From an uncultured Bacteroides sp. (GTDB taxonomy: Bacteria > Bacteroidota > Bacteroidia > Bacteroidales > Bacteroidaceae): a stretch of 64,000 nucleotides of DNA. The DNA is taken from contig URYL01000004.1 of the NCBI GenBank assembly GCA_900552075.1, positions 124,001-188,000 of the forward strand, written 5' to 3'. The stretch's first letter is position 1; the number at the start of each line of letters is the position of its first letter. Made by a program: the position numbers and the translations under genes. Below the pieces are notes generated by a model. The model was not told the DNA's origin, made no database searches, and worked only from the letters and a program-made list of their open reading frames with translations. This document shows positions 40,079 through 50,333 of this stretch, piece by piece.

Positions 40079-43000
40079 ATGAACAAAAAAATGAAGTCAG
40101 TTAGCATGTTGCTACTTTTAGGCAGCTTGTCTACAGGAATGACCTATGCTGCATCTCCAGAAGACAGAACTGAATTTGACATTACCCAACAAACAGCTAC
40201 ATGTCAAGGAATTGTGAAAGACATTACAGGAGAAGCCATCATCGGCGCTTCCGTTATAGTAAAAGGAACAACTAACGGTAGCATAACAGATATTGATGGA
40301 AACTTCTCGTTACCTAACATCCCCAAAGGAAGTATCATTGAAATTTCATTTGTAGGCTATATTTCTCAAAGTATCAAATGGAATGGGGAAAATCTGAACA
40401 TAATTTTAAAGGAAGATAACCAAACCTTAGATGAAGTAGTAGTAATAGGTTACGGAGGCTCCCAATTAAGATCTAAAATGACAAACTCTGTAGCAAAAGT
40501 TGATAATTCCATTTTTGAATCAGGATCTCATACGAATCCTGCACAAGCTCTTTCGGGCGCAGTTGCAGGATTAAGAGTACAACAAAACAGTGGTAATCCA
40601 ACTTCTGCTCCAACCTTAGTATTACGTGGAGGTACAAATCTTGACGGTAGTGGATCTCCATTAATCATTGTAGACGGAGCCATAAGAGAATCACTCAATG
40701 ACATAAATTCTGCAGACATAGAATCTATGGAAGTCATGAAAGATGCCGGCGCAACAGCTATATATGGAGCTAGAGCAGCTAATGGAGTTATATTGATTAC
40801 GACCAAAAAAGGGAGCAAAGGACGAGCTGAAATCAGTTTGAATGCGAAAGTTGGCTTAAACTACTTTCATAGCCAATATGACTTTCTAAATGCACATGAT
40901 TATTTGTATTACATGCGTAGTGCATTTTATCGTTCCTCTCATATTTGGCAAGATAGTGCCGGTGAATGGCACGGGTTTGCAGATGATGCTTCATTGAGCC
41001 AAATCCAACCTTATGGTACAGGTAATCGATATTTCGACAATGCAGGAAATCCGATTAATGGAAATAAAGATAAAGCCGGTATATGGGGAGTATACAACTA
41101 TACAGACGATTTAGCCTTCTTATTAGGACAAGGATGGCAATTAATGGATGATCCTGTTAATAAAGGACAAAAACTAATATATTGCGACAATCAGCTAAGT
41201 GATTATAACATAAAAAGCCCTGCAATTACACAAGATTATAATTTAAGTGTTTCTGGTGGCAATGATAAAGGCCATTATTATGCCAATATTGGTTATAACA
41301 ATAGTGAAGGTAATGCTGTTAATAACTGGTATAAAAGAATTAGTTTTACTTTAAACAGTGATTATAAACTTACATCATGGCTAACCTCTAATTCTACACT
41401 CTCATTTGTAAATTCACGTTGGGATGATGGAGCAGCCGGATATGCTGGTGAAGGCGATTTTTTCAGCACCACATTATCAGTCCCACCAACTTTCAGAATT
41501 AAAAGTCCAGACGGAGATTGGTTGGCTGGCCCTGCAATTGACTCATGGGCAAGAGGATGGACTACAACTAAAATCTATGAAGACGCTTTAAACAAGAAAA
41601 ACGATAAAAATTATTTTAATATGATGCAAGCCTTTACGTTTAATATCCTAAAAGGTTTGACATTTAAAGTATCAGCAAACTGGCTATACACAGACGTTAA
41701 TAACGAATCATTCATGGGTGATTACATTGTAGGTATTGGTCCAACATACGACACAACACATAATTCCTCCAACAAAAACGAAAGAATGCTTGACCAAACT
41801 TATAATGGAATCTTAAATTATAATACAACCATACAAGAAAACCATTCTCTTAATGCAATGGTTGGATTTGAATATTATGATTCATATAAAAGAGGTTTTT
41901 CAGCTTCTGGCTATGGTTCTCCTTTATCTGATTTTCAGGACTTAAGTTACACCTCTACAGATGCAGGAGTACGACAAATAGATTCTTGGCATTATAGACA
42001 ACGCATTATGTCCTTCTTTGGACGAGTTAATTATGATTATCAATCAAAATACTTACTAAGTCTAGTATTGCGTAATGATGGATATTCTAAGCTACCCTCA
42101 AATAACAGATGGGGAGTGTTTCCTGGAATCTCTGCCGGTTGGGTTATTTCCAGAGAAAAGTTCATGGAAGACATCAATCCAATCTTATCTTATGCTAAAA
42201 TACGTGCCAGTTACGGTGCCAATGGTAATGTATCAGGTATAACTGACGCAAATGGTAATATAATAAATGGATTAGATTATTATACCGTTCAAGGAGCATA
42301 TAATATCGTGAAAAACAAAAACAATGCAACTGTTCCTAATTACAATGGCAAAGTACCTATTACATTAACAGACTTACCTAACCCTATGATGAGATGGGAA
42401 AAATCCTATACATTTGAGACAGGATTTGATTTAGGTTTCCTTAATAATAAATATATTCTGAATTTTACCTATTACAATAGGCGAACTAAAGATAAATTTG
42501 CCAATATTTCCATCCCTTCTCATAGTGGAGTATCCTCATATTTATCAAATAATGGTGAAATTCAAAACAGAGGTATGGAACTTGAACTCACTGCTAATAT
42601 TATAAAAACAAAAGACTGGAGTTTTACTGCAAGCTTCAACGCAGCCTACAATAAAAATAAGATTATATCATTACCATATAACGGATTACCTAATAATATG
42701 CAAGACAGCTATCAGGTATATACAGGAAGACAGTTAGCAGATGGAACCTATGAAAAACAATGGGTAGGTGGCTATCAGGAAGGACAAGAGTATGGTGTGA
42801 TATATGCTTTCAAATCTGAAGGTATATATAAAAGTATAGACGAAATTCCAGGTAATCTTATAGACCGTTCTACCTATTCAGAAAATGGTTCTGATGCCAA
42901 AATCTTATATGGGCCTGAAGCTTGGAATAAATTATCCGATGAAGAAAAGAAAAAAGGATTACCAATACAACCTGGAGATGTAAAATGGAAAGATGTAAAT

Positions 43001-43540
43001 GGTGACGGAGTCATCGACGACTTTGATCGCGTAAAACTTGGAAATACTTTACCACATTGGACAGGAGGTATCAATCTAAATGCATCTTGGAAAGGATTAT
43101 CTTTATCATGTAGAATGGACTATGCCTTAGGTTACTGGGTTCATGATTGGAAAACTCCTTGGATCATGGGTAATATGCAAGGAACATTCAATACCATATC
43201 TTTAGTTAAAGATACATGGTCCGAATCAAATCCAAATGGGAAATATCCAGTATATGGATGGGCTGACTTCTTAGGCAAAAGAAATTATGATAGAATTTCT
43301 GATATTAATTGCTACAAAGGTGACTATCTTGCATTCCGTGAAATCTCTTTGTCATATAAACTACCAGAAAAATTAACTAAAAAATTAAATATAAGCAATA
43401 TCGATATATCCATTACAGGACAAAATTTAGGTTATCTGACCGCAGCTAAGAATATGGCAACACCGGAATATGGAACAAGCGAAAATGGAGGATACCCTTT
43501 ACCTAAATCTGTTATATTTGGTCTTAATTTAACTTTCTAA
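40079..43540 (+). CDS. SusC-type TonB-dependent outer-membrane transporter
   Basis: A 1153-residue transporter that imports glycan fragments across the outer membrane using TonB energy. The signal peptide ends near TYAAS (about 25). A carboxypeptidase-regulatory-like beta domain (about 42-112, QGIVKDITGEAIIGASV) precedes the TonB-box-like LDEVVVIGYGG (118-127), the plug (about 130-245) and the barrel, which ends in FGLNLTF. No STN signalling domain is present, so no direct anti-sigma control. The gene, with susD and the esterase, is clearly more AT-rich than the flanking genes. It may import sialoglycan products (as NanO does) given its position, but it has its own promoter, and other substrates are equally possible. 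Confidence 0.92.
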   Translation: MNKKMKSVSMLLLLGSLSTGMTYAASPEDRTEFDITQQTATCQGIVKDITGEAIIGASVIVKGTTNGSITDIDGNFSLPNIPKGSIIEISFVGYISQSIKWNGENLNIILKEDNQTLDEVVVIGYGGSQLRSKMTNSVAKVDNSIFESGSHTNPAQALSGAVAGLRVQQNSGNPTSAPTLVLRGGTNLDGSGSPLIIVDGAIRESLNDINSADIESMEVMKDAGATAIYGARAANGVILITTKKGSKGRAEISLNAKVGLNYFHSQYDFLNAHDYLYYMRSAFYRSSHIWQDSAGEWHGFADDASLSQIQPYGTGNRYFDNAGNPINGNKDKAGIWGVYNYTDDLAFLLGQGWQLMDDPVNKGQKLIYCDNQLSDYNIKSPAITQDYNLSVSGGNDKGHYYANIGYNNSEGNAVNNWYKRISFTLNSDYKLTSWLTSNSTLSFVNSRWDDGAAGYAGEGDFFSTTLSVPPTFRIKSPDGDWLAGPAIDSWARGWTTTKIYEDALNKKNDKNYFNMMQAFTFNILKGLTFKVSANWLYTDVNNESFMGDYIVGIGPTYDTTHNSSNKNERMLDQTYNGILNYNTTIQENHSLNAMVGFEYYDSYKRGFSASGYGSPLSDFQDLSYTSTDAGVRQIDSWHYRQRIMSFFGRVNYDYQSKYLLSLVLRNDGYSKLPSNNRWGVFPGISAGWVISREKFMEDINPILSYAKIRASYGANGNVSGITDANGNIINGLDYYTVQGAYNIVKNKNNATVPNYNGKVPITLTDLPNPMMRWEKSYTFETGFDLGFLNNKYILNFTYYNRRTKDKFANISIPSHSGVSSYLSNNGEIQNRGMELELTANIIKTKDWSFTASFNAAYNKNKIISLPYNGLPNNMQDSYQVYTGRQLADGTYEKQWVGGYQEGQEYGVIYAFKSEGIYKSIDEIPGNLIDRSTYSENGSDAKILYGPEAWNKLSDEEKKKGLPIQPGDVKWKDVNGDGVIDDFDRVKLGNTLPHWTGGINLNASWKGLSLSCRMDYALGYWVHDWKTPWIMGNMQGTFNTISLVKDTWSESNPNGKYPVYGWADFLGKRNYDRISDINCYKGDYLAFREISLSYKLPEKLTKKLNISNIDISITGQNLGYLTAAKNMATPEYGTSENGGYPLPKSVIFGLNLTF

Positions 43541-43551
43541 AAATAAAGGAT

Positions 43552-45117
43552 ATGAAGTATTTATATATTACAATATTGCTCGCAATATTAATGCCATCAT
43601 GCAATGCATTGGATCTGACGCCTGAAGATTATTATAGTTCTGAGTCTTACTGGGAAAATGAATCACAAGTTGATATGTATGTGACAGGCCTTTATGCCGA
43701 GCTCAGAGAAAAATACGACATGCCTGTAACTTTAGGCGAATTTAGAGGAGAAACGCTTATATCTGATGTAACCAGTATGGGACAAGGTGCTTATGGAGCT
43801 CCAATGACCAATAACATGCTAACTAAAGATAATACAGGAATAGAAGATTGGTATGGATTATACCCTAATATCATGCACGTCAATTTACTTATTGAAAAAT
43901 TAAAAGATGCAAACTATATTAGTGAAGAAAAAAAAGCCAATTATTCAGGACAAGCATACGGCCTAAGAGCTTTCTATTATTTTTACCTATATCGTACTTA
44001 TGGAGGAGTTCCATTGGAAACTGAAGCAAAAGTAGTAGATGGGAATATAGATCCAAGCCAACTATATAAAGAGAGAGCAACTCCTGAACAGGTACTCAAT
44101 CTTATAAAAGAAGACATACAGCGATCTGAAGAAAATTTTGAGAAAACAAATAAAGAGAACTTTGACAGATATTCGTGGACATACTATTCTACAGAGATGT
44201 TAAAAGCAAAAGTGTATCTATGGTCTGCCAAAGTAACTACAGGAGATCATAATGCCTCTCTAGTCGGTCCAGATCCTAATAATGCAGATATTAAAACGGC
44301 TCGAGACGCTTTGTTAAACCTCAAAGGGAAATTTGAACTAGTTGATGATTTTCAATCAATCTGGAGTGCCTTAAATAAAGAAAATAATGAAGTAATTTTC
44401 TCCATAAAATTCGACAAAACCGAAATGACCAATTGGGGAGGGAATTGGCTCTACCCAACCTCTTTATTCAGCAATGCAACTGATTTAGAAGGTAATCCAT
44501 TAAGTGGTGATCCACTTAATCTACTTACCGCTGGTCCATTACGTTATGAATATAGAACAGACTTCATCAAACAATTCTTAGCAGACGATACACGTTTGAA
44601 TGGAACATTCTTCCAATTCTATCTAGTGGATGACAATAATAATAAAACCCAAGGTTCATGTTTAACTAAGATTATGGGACATACTGAAGGCGGAATTCAT
44701 TATTTCGATTCAGACATAATAATTTATAGATATGCTGATGTATTGTTGATGCTCGCAGAATGCGAAAACGCTCTTAACAATTTTAGTTCCTGTGCATCAT
44801 ATATCAATGATATCAGAAATCGGGCCTACGGAAATGGACATGGGCACACATATACAGAAGGAGATTTTTATGAAAATGAATGGACTATCCTGCAAGAAAG
44901 AGATAAAGAATTCGTAGGAGAAGGACATCGATGGTTTGATTTACTACGTTTACAAGATACAGGAAATAAACCTTTTGTATTTTCAGTAAAGGCCAACTAC
45001 GGGAGAAACCTTCCTATACTCAATACTGAGGATGCATATAAACAATTATGGCCTATCAATATTGAAGTCATCAATAGTGATCCATTAATCAAACAAACAC
45101 CTGGATATGAAGAATAA
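43552..45117 (+). CDS. SusD-type surface glycan-binding lipoprotein
   Basis: A 521-residue lipoprotein that forms the lid of the SusC channel and captures glycans at the cell surface. The signal ends in LMPSC with lipidated C17. The mature start, NALDLTPEDYYSSESYW, is typical. TPR-type helices cover about 30-330, and the RagB/SusD C-terminal part includes YADVLLMLAECENALN and GEGHRWFDLLRL. It begins 11 bases after susC. Its last bases overlap the esterase start by 11 bases. It may be NanU-like; the ligand cannot be read from the sequence. Confidence 0.92.
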   Translation: MKYLYITILLAILMPSCNALDLTPEDYYSSESYWENESQVDMYVTGLYAELREKYDMPVTLGEFRGETLISDVTSMGQGAYGAPMTNNMLTKDNTGIEDWYGLYPNIMHVNLLIEKLKDANYISEEKKANYSGQAYGLRAFYYFYLYRTYGGVPLETEAKVVDGNIDPSQLYKERATPEQVLNLIKEDIQRSEENFEKTNKENFDRYSWTYYSTEMLKAKVYLWSAKVTTGDHNASLVGPDPNNADIKTARDALLNLKGKFELVDDFQSIWSALNKENNEVIFSIKFDKTEMTNWGGNWLYPTSLFSNATDLEGNPLSGDPLNLLTAGPLRYEYRTDFIKQFLADDTRLNGTFFQFYLVDDNNNKTQGSCLTKIMGHTEGGIHYFDSDIIIYRYADVLLMLAECENALNNFSSCASYINDIRNRAYGNGHGHTYTEGDFYENEWTILQERDKEFVGEGHRWFDLLRLQDTGNKPFVFSVKANYGRNLPILNTEDAYKQLWPINIEVINSDPLIKQTPGYEE

Positions 45118-46339
45118 AACCATAATATTTATTTTATTCATTCTGTACGTAGCTCCAATATTCCCACAGTATATAGACAGTACTTTTACTGAAAGGGAAG
45201 ATGGAAGATTTATGAGCACTTATGGATATGTCCTTTCTGTTCTAGAAAGGACAAAACCTAAACTTGCTTATAATCCTCAAATGACTCTTAAGGAATTCCA
45301 AGAATGGAAAGAGAAGGTAAGGAACGCAATGCTGAAACTAATGAATTTTCCTAAAGCAACAAATCAACCAAGTCCAGTGCGTATATCATCAGAACCCCGT
45401 AAGGGATATGTATTGGAAAAGTGGGAGTTCTACCCACTACCTGGTTGTGTTTCAACATTTCTTGTTCTCAAACCAGAAAAATTAGTAGACAAACTACCTG
45501 CCATTCTTTGTATCCCTGGAGCTGGAAGAACAAAAGAAGGTCTTGCAGGAGAACCTGGTATCTTTAATGAATATACAGAAGACATTACTTCCGAACATGT
45601 AACAATGGCTCTTGACTATGTAAAAGCTGGATATATCGCAATAGCGGTAGACAATGCAGGAGCAGGTGAAGCAGCCGACATAGAACATTACAAAATGGGT
45701 AGTAATTACAACTATGATATTATATCACGTATCTTACTAGAATTAGGATGGAGCTGGTTAGGATATACTTCATTTTTAGATATGCAGGTTCTACAGTGGA
45801 TGAAATCTCAAGATTATATTGATGCAAAGCACATTATAGTCAGTGGTTTTTCCTTAGGAACAGAACCTCTAATGGTACTAGGAGTTTTAGATAAAGACAT
45901 TTTTGCCTTTGTTTATAATGACTTTTTATGCAATACACAAGAAAGAGCCATAGTAGTAACTAAACCTCGGAAAGAAGGATATAGAACTTTCCCTAATTCA
46001 ATTCGTCATCTTATACCTTCTTATTGGAAATATTTCAATTTCCCTGATGTGGTTGCTTCACTAGCTCCTCGCCCCATTATCTTTACAGAAGGAGGGTTAG
46101 ATAGAGATTTCAATCTGGTAAAAGATGCTTATAAGAAAAATAATGCAGTAAATAATATTGAATGTCATCACTACCCAAAGTATGCAAAGGAAAACTCTAG
46201 ATCAAAAATAAATAAATTACCAAAAGGATTGGATACTTCTACATACCTCCAAAAAGTCAATGTAGATCCTGATAACCACTATTTTAAATCTGAATTAGTT
46301 ATTCCTTGGATTAATAAAATCATTATGAAATCCAAATAA
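45107..46339 (+). CDS. Secreted alpha/beta-hydrolase, probable carbohydrate esterase
   Basis: A 410-residue protein with a signal peptide (about 1-20). It has an alpha/beta-hydrolase fold of the acetyl-xylan-esterase/Abhydrolase_7 kind. The oxyanion region is LCIPGAGRTK, the nucleophile S249 sits in SGFSLGTEP, the acid is likely D332 in EGGLD, and the His is H391 in PDNHYF. It should remove acetyl or other ester groups from the glycan handled by the adjacent SusC/D pair. It is not a SGNH sialate esterase (NanS type). The start overlaps the susD stop, so expression is coupled. The closest named subfamily was not settled. Confidence 0.8.
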   Translation: MKNKTIIFILFILYVAPIFPQYIDSTFTEREDGRFMSTYGYVLSVLERTKPKLAYNPQMTLKEFQEWKEKVRNAMLKLMNFPKATNQPSPVRISSEPRKGYVLEKWEFYPLPGCVSTFLVLKPEKLVDKLPAILCIPGAGRTKEGLAGEPGIFNEYTEDITSEHVTMALDYVKAGYIAIAVDNAGAGEAADIEHYKMGSNYNYDIISRILLELGWSWLGYTSFLDMQVLQWMKSQDYIDAKHIIVSGFSLGTEPLMVLGVLDKDIFAFVYNDFLCNTQERAIVVTKPRKEGYRTFPNSIRHLIPSYWKYFNFPDVVASLAPRPIIFTEGGLDRDFNLVKDAYKKNNAVNNIECHHYPKYAKENSRSKINKLPKGLDTSTYLQKVNVDPDNHYFKSELVIPWINKIIMKSK

Positions 46340-46356
46340 ACTTCTAAAAGAAAACA

Positions 46357-46402
46357 AGCCTTACCCAAGTTTACGATATCCAACGTATTCTTGGGTAAGC
46401 TA
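46357..46402 (+). terminator. Terminator after the esterase gene
   Basis: AGCCTTACCCAAG faces CTTGGGTAAGCT with a 20-base loop and is followed by ATTTTAT. The stem is strong but the T-run is weak. Confidence 0.6.
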
Positions 46403-46461
46403 TTTTATAGCCATGCTCTTCATCCCCAACCCCACATTTCCGCAGAAAACAAAGTCAAACA

Positions 46462-46493
46462 GTTGATTAGCAAACCGAAATTTCGTAATTTTG
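46462..46493 (+). promoter_or_regulatory. Promoter of the THUMP methyltransferase gene
   Basis: GTTG (46462-46465) and TAATTTTG (46486-46493) are 20 bases apart. This fixes the start of the next gene at 46528, not further upstream. Confidence 0.65.
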
Positions 46494-46527
46494 CCCCTGT
46501 CAATTGAAATTACGTAATTTTATCAAG

Positions 46528-48048
46528 ATGAATCAAGAATTCGAGCTTATCGCCAAGACCTTCCAGGGACTGGAAGAAGTTCTGGCACAAGAACTCACTG
46601 AGCTGGGAGCCAGCAACATTGAAATCGGCCGACGCATGGTTTCTTTCACCGGCGACAAGGCCATGATGTATAAGGCAAACTTCTGCCTGCGCACCGCCAT
46701 CCGTATTTTAAAACCCATCAAACATTTCACTGCCAAGACTGCCGATGAGGTATACGATGCCGTAAAAAGCATCGAATGGGAAAAATACCTCGACAACATG
46801 AGCAGTTTTTCCGTGGATGCCGTGGTTTATTCCAGCGAATTCCGCCACTCCAAGTTTGTGGCCTACAAGGTGAAAGATGCAGTAGTCGACTACTTCCGTG
46901 AAAAGACCGGCAACCGTCCTTCCGTACGCATCAGCAATCCGGACCTGGCCATCCACATCCATATTGCGGAAGAAGAATGTACACTGGCACTCGACAGCTC
47001 CGGCGAATCACTTCATCGCAGAGGCTACCGTCAGGAACAGGTGGAAGCACCGCTGAACGAGGTATTGGCTGCCGGCATGATTCTGATGACCGGCTGGCGA
47101 GGCGAATGCGACCTGATTGACCCGATGTGCGGTTCGGGTACCATCCCCATCGAAGCAGCGCTGATTGCCCGCAACATTGCCCCGGGAGTGTTCCGCAAAG
47201 AGTTCGGATTCGAAAAATGGAAAGATTTCGACCAGGAACTTTTCGATGCCATTTATAACGATGATTCACAAGAGCGTGAATTCACACATAAGATTTACGG
47301 ATACGACAACAACCCGAAAGCCAACGAGATTGCTCAGCACAACGTAAAGGCGGCCGGAGTCAGCAAAGATGTCATCCTGAAAATCCAACCGTTCCAGCAG
47401 TTTGAAAAGCCGGAACAGAAAAGCATCATCATCACCAACCCGCCGTATGGCGAACGTATTTCTTCCGATGACCTGTTAGGACTTTACCAGATGATCGGAG
47501 AACGCTTGAAACATGCGTTTGCCGGAAACGATGCCTGGATTCTGAGCTACCGCGACGAATGTTTCGACCAGATTGGCCTGAAAGCTTCCGTAAAGATTCC
47601 GTTGTTCAACGGTGCGTTGGAGTGTCAGTTCCGAAAATACCAGATTTTTGACGGGAAATACAAAGAATTCCGCTCAGAAAACAGTGACAAGGAGTTCAAG
47701 CCGAAGTACGAAGAGAAACCGGCACGCCCGCGTCACCACGGAGAAAAAGTGGAATACGCACGCAAGGAACGCAAAGAAGGTGTTCGGGGAGAACGGAAAG
47801 AAGGCTTCCGCAATGACCGGAAAGAAGGTTTCCGCAGAGATTCCGACCAGAAAGAAGTGTTCCGCGGACGGAAAGCCGGCGACGGAAAAGAATTTACCCG
47901 CGAACGCCGCAAGGAGTTCAAATACAAAGAGGAACCGAAGCCGCGTAACCCGCGTCCTTCTACAGACGACGGACGTCCGAAAGCAGCTCCCGCCCCGCGC
48001 TACATGCACAAGCGCCGCAGCGAGGAAGAGGAAAATTCACAAGATTAA
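46528..48048 (+). CDS. THUMP-domain class I RNA methyltransferase (RlmL-N type)
   Basis: A 506-residue protein starting MNQEFELIAKTFQGLEEVLAQEL. The N-terminal ferredoxin/THUMP part (about 1-165) binds RNA and the Rossmann part (about 170-375) binds SAM. The SAM motif is DPMCGSGTIP from D198 and the target-base motif is NPPYGER from N304, as in N2-guanine methyltransferases such as the N-terminal half of E. coli RlmL (m2G2445 of 23S rRNA). A 125-residue tail (about 380-506) is extremely rich in Lys, Arg and Glu, with repeats of the form RKEGFR and RRKEFK; it should be disordered and RNA-binding. The tail is longer than in most bacterial homologues. Confidence 0.88.
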   Translation: MNQEFELIAKTFQGLEEVLAQELTELGASNIEIGRRMVSFTGDKAMMYKANFCLRTAIRILKPIKHFTAKTADEVYDAVKSIEWEKYLDNMSSFSVDAVVYSSEFRHSKFVAYKVKDAVVDYFREKTGNRPSVRISNPDLAIHIHIAEEECTLALDSSGESLHRRGYRQEQVEAPLNEVLAAGMILMTGWRGECDLIDPMCGSGTIPIEAALIARNIAPGVFRKEFGFEKWKDFDQELFDAIYNDDSQEREFTHKIYGYDNNPKANEIAQHNVKAAGVSKDVILKIQPFQQFEKPEQKSIIITNPPYGERISSDDLLGLYQMIGERLKHAFAGNDAWILSYRDECFDQIGLKASVKIPLFNGALECQFRKYQIFDGKYKEFRSENSDKEFKPKYEEKPARPRHHGEKVEYARKERKEGVRGERKEGFRNDRKEGFRRDSDQKEVFRGRKAGDGKEFTRERRKEFKYKEEPKPRNPRPSTDDGRPKAAPAPRYMHKRRSEEEENSQD

Positions 48049-48061
48049 AGACAAGTCACAC

Positions 48062-50308
48062 ATGAAACGTCTATTTTTGTTATTCTTTTTATTATGTAGT
48101 ATGACCGTCTCTGCCACCTTTGCCCAGGAAAAGAAAGCGTTTACGCTGGAAGATGTCATTCCGGGCGGAAACAATTATTTCAACCTAGTTCCCAAAAACA
48201 TTCCGGGACTGCAATGGTGGGGCGACGTATGCGTACGGGCAGATGTGGAGAACATCCGCAGCATCCAGCTGAAAGACGGCAAGGAAACCGTGCTGGTTAC
48301 CCTGGATGAAGTGAACCAGGCCCTTGAAAAAGGAGAAAAGCCTTTCCAGCTTTCTCATGAACTGAAACCGCTCCGCAGCCTGATGTCCGCATCCCTGCCT
48401 TGGGCCGGAAAGAAAGTGATTGTGTTCCAGCAAAGCAACTATTGGGTGGAATACGATTTCGGACAGAAAAAGATTACCAACCTGTTCCGGTTGAACGAAA
48501 AGGCAGCCAACTTAGATTTCTGCAAGGCCAACGACAAAGTGGCCTACACCGTCGGAAACGGTCTGTTTGTGGCCGACAAGGGAGAAGAAAGCCGACAAAT
48601 CAATCCGTCACAGACCGAAGAAGGAGTGGTTTACGGTCAGGCTGTACACCGCAACGAGTTTGGCATCTATAAGGGTACATTCTGGAGTCCGAAAGGAAAC
48701 TACCTGGCTTTCTACCGCATGGACCAGAGTATGGTGACCGATTATCCGCAGGTAAATACCTCTACCCGCATCGCCACTCTTGAACCGGACAAATATCCGA
48801 TGGCAGGCATGACCAGCCATAAAGTGACCGTAGGCGTATATGAGGTAAAAACCGGAAAAGTCATTTACTTGCAGGCAGGCGACCCTACCGACCGTTATTT
48901 TACCAACGTCAGCTGGTCGCCCGATGAACAGCACATCTACGTCATCGAGCTGAACCGCGACCAGAACCATGCACAGCTGGTCAGCTACCAGGCTGCTACC
49001 GGCGAAAAGGAAGGCATCCTGTATGAAGAAAAGCATCCGAAATACGTAGAACCTCAACACCCGCTGGTATTCCTGCCATGGGATGAAACTCAGTTCATCT
49101 ACCAAAGCCAGCGCGACGGCTTCAACCACCTGTACCTGATGGATACGAAAGCCAAAGGAGAAGGGGTTTGGAAGAATGGCAAACTGGAAGGCAGCACTTA
49201 CCTGGAGCACCTGAAAGTCACTCCACTGACTCAGGGCGACTGGCTGGTACAGGATATTTTAGGATTCAATGCCGGAAAGAAGGAAATCATTATCAGCAGC
49301 ACGGAAATCTCTCCGTTGCAGACCAATCTGTTCTGCCTCAACGTGAAAACCGGGAAACGTACGTTATTAGGAGAAAAAGACGGCATGCACCGGGCTTCTC
49401 TCTCTGCCAGCGGTACGTATTTGATAGATAACTTCTCCTCTTTCACCGTGGGACGGGAAATCACCTTACTGCCCACCAACGGCAAGAAGGGAACTGTTTT
49501 GTTGAAAGCTGACGACCCGATGCGCAGTCAGTTTAATTTGCCGGAGATTACCATCGGTACCCTCAAGGCCGCCGACGGAAAGACCGACTTATACTACCGT
49601 CTGATTAAACCGGTAAATTTTGACCCGAACAAGAAATATCCGGCCATCATCTATGTGTATGGCGGACCGCACGCCCAGCTCATCCACAACTCCCGTTTCT
49701 ACGATGCCAGAGGATGGGACTTGTACATGGCACAGAAGGGCTATGTCATGCTGACGGTAGACAGCCGGGGAAGCGACAACCGGGGACTGGCGTTTGAAAA
49801 CTGCACCTTCCGCCACTTGGGAGTAGAAGAAATGAAAGACCAGGTGAAGGGAGTGGAATTCCTGAAATCACTTTCGTATGTGGATGGCAACCGTATCGGC
49901 GTACATGGCTGGAGCTTTGGCGGTTTCATGACCACCAACCTCATGCTCTCCTATCCCGACATCTTCAAGGTAGGTGTAGCCGGCGGACCGGTCATCGACT
50001 GGAAGTTCTATGAAGTGATGTACGGCGAGCGTTACATGGACACGCCGCAGACGAATCCGGAAGGCTACAAAGGCTCCGACCTGAAACAGAAAGCCGGCAA
50101 CCTGAAAGGCCGTCTGGAAATCATCATCGGCGGAACAGACCCTACCTGTGTACCGCAGCACACCTACACGTTCCTGAGAGCTTGCATCGAGGCAGGCACA
50201 CATCCCGACCTCTTCATCTATCCGGAAGACGGACACAACATGATGGGGCGCGACCGTGTACACCTGCACGAACACATCACCCGCTATTTTGAAGACCACT
50301 TGAAATAA
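48062..50308 (+). CDS. Dipeptidyl peptidase IV-like serine peptidase (S9B)
   Basis: A 748-residue secreted prolyl dipeptidyl peptidase. The start is ATG 48062 (MKRLFLLFFLLCSMTVSATFAQ, a signal peptide); the long frame extending upstream lies in the methyltransferase gene and is rejected. An eight-bladed propeller (about 60-480) gates the active site, with DQNHAQLV and the Glu-rich segment PEDKY-like parts. The hydrolase domain holds the triad S618 (HGWSFGGF), D693 (GGTDPT) and H725 (EDGHNM). It removes X-Pro or X-Ala dipeptides from peptide N-termini, aiding peptide use in a saccharolytic, protein-fermenting gut organism. The gap to the methyltransferase gene is 13 bases. Confidence 0.92.
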   Translation: MKRLFLLFFLLCSMTVSATFAQEKKAFTLEDVIPGGNNYFNLVPKNIPGLQWWGDVCVRADVENIRSIQLKDGKETVLVTLDEVNQALEKGEKPFQLSHELKPLRSLMSASLPWAGKKVIVFQQSNYWVEYDFGQKKITNLFRLNEKAANLDFCKANDKVAYTVGNGLFVADKGEESRQINPSQTEEGVVYGQAVHRNEFGIYKGTFWSPKGNYLAFYRMDQSMVTDYPQVNTSTRIATLEPDKYPMAGMTSHKVTVGVYEVKTGKVIYLQAGDPTDRYFTNVSWSPDEQHIYVIELNRDQNHAQLVSYQAATGEKEGILYEEKHPKYVEPQHPLVFLPWDETQFIYQSQRDGFNHLYLMDTKAKGEGVWKNGKLEGSTYLEHLKVTPLTQGDWLVQDILGFNAGKKEIIISSTEISPLQTNLFCLNVKTGKRTLLGEKDGMHRASLSASGTYLIDNFSSFTVGREITLLPTNGKKGTVLLKADDPMRSQFNLPEITIGTLKAADGKTDLYYRLIKPVNFDPNKKYPAIIYVYGGPHAQLIHNSRFYDARGWDLYMAQKGYVMLTVDSRGSDNRGLAFENCTFRHLGVEEMKDQVKGVEFLKSLSYVDGNRIGVHGWSFGGFMTTNLMLSYPDIFKVGVAGGPVIDWKFYEVMYGERYMDTPQTNPEGYKGSDLKQKAGNLKGRLEIIIGGTDPTCVPQHTYTFLRACIEAGTHPDLFIYPEDGHNMMGRDRVHLHEHITRYFEDHLK

Positions 50309-50333
50309 TCGACTAAAAAAACAGATACAGAAT

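Noticed and set aside
47612..48061. 150-codon upstream extension of the DPP-IV frame
   Set aside because: It lies inside the charged tail of the methyltransferase gene and is Arg/Lys-rich; the signal peptide beginning at 48062 marks the true start.
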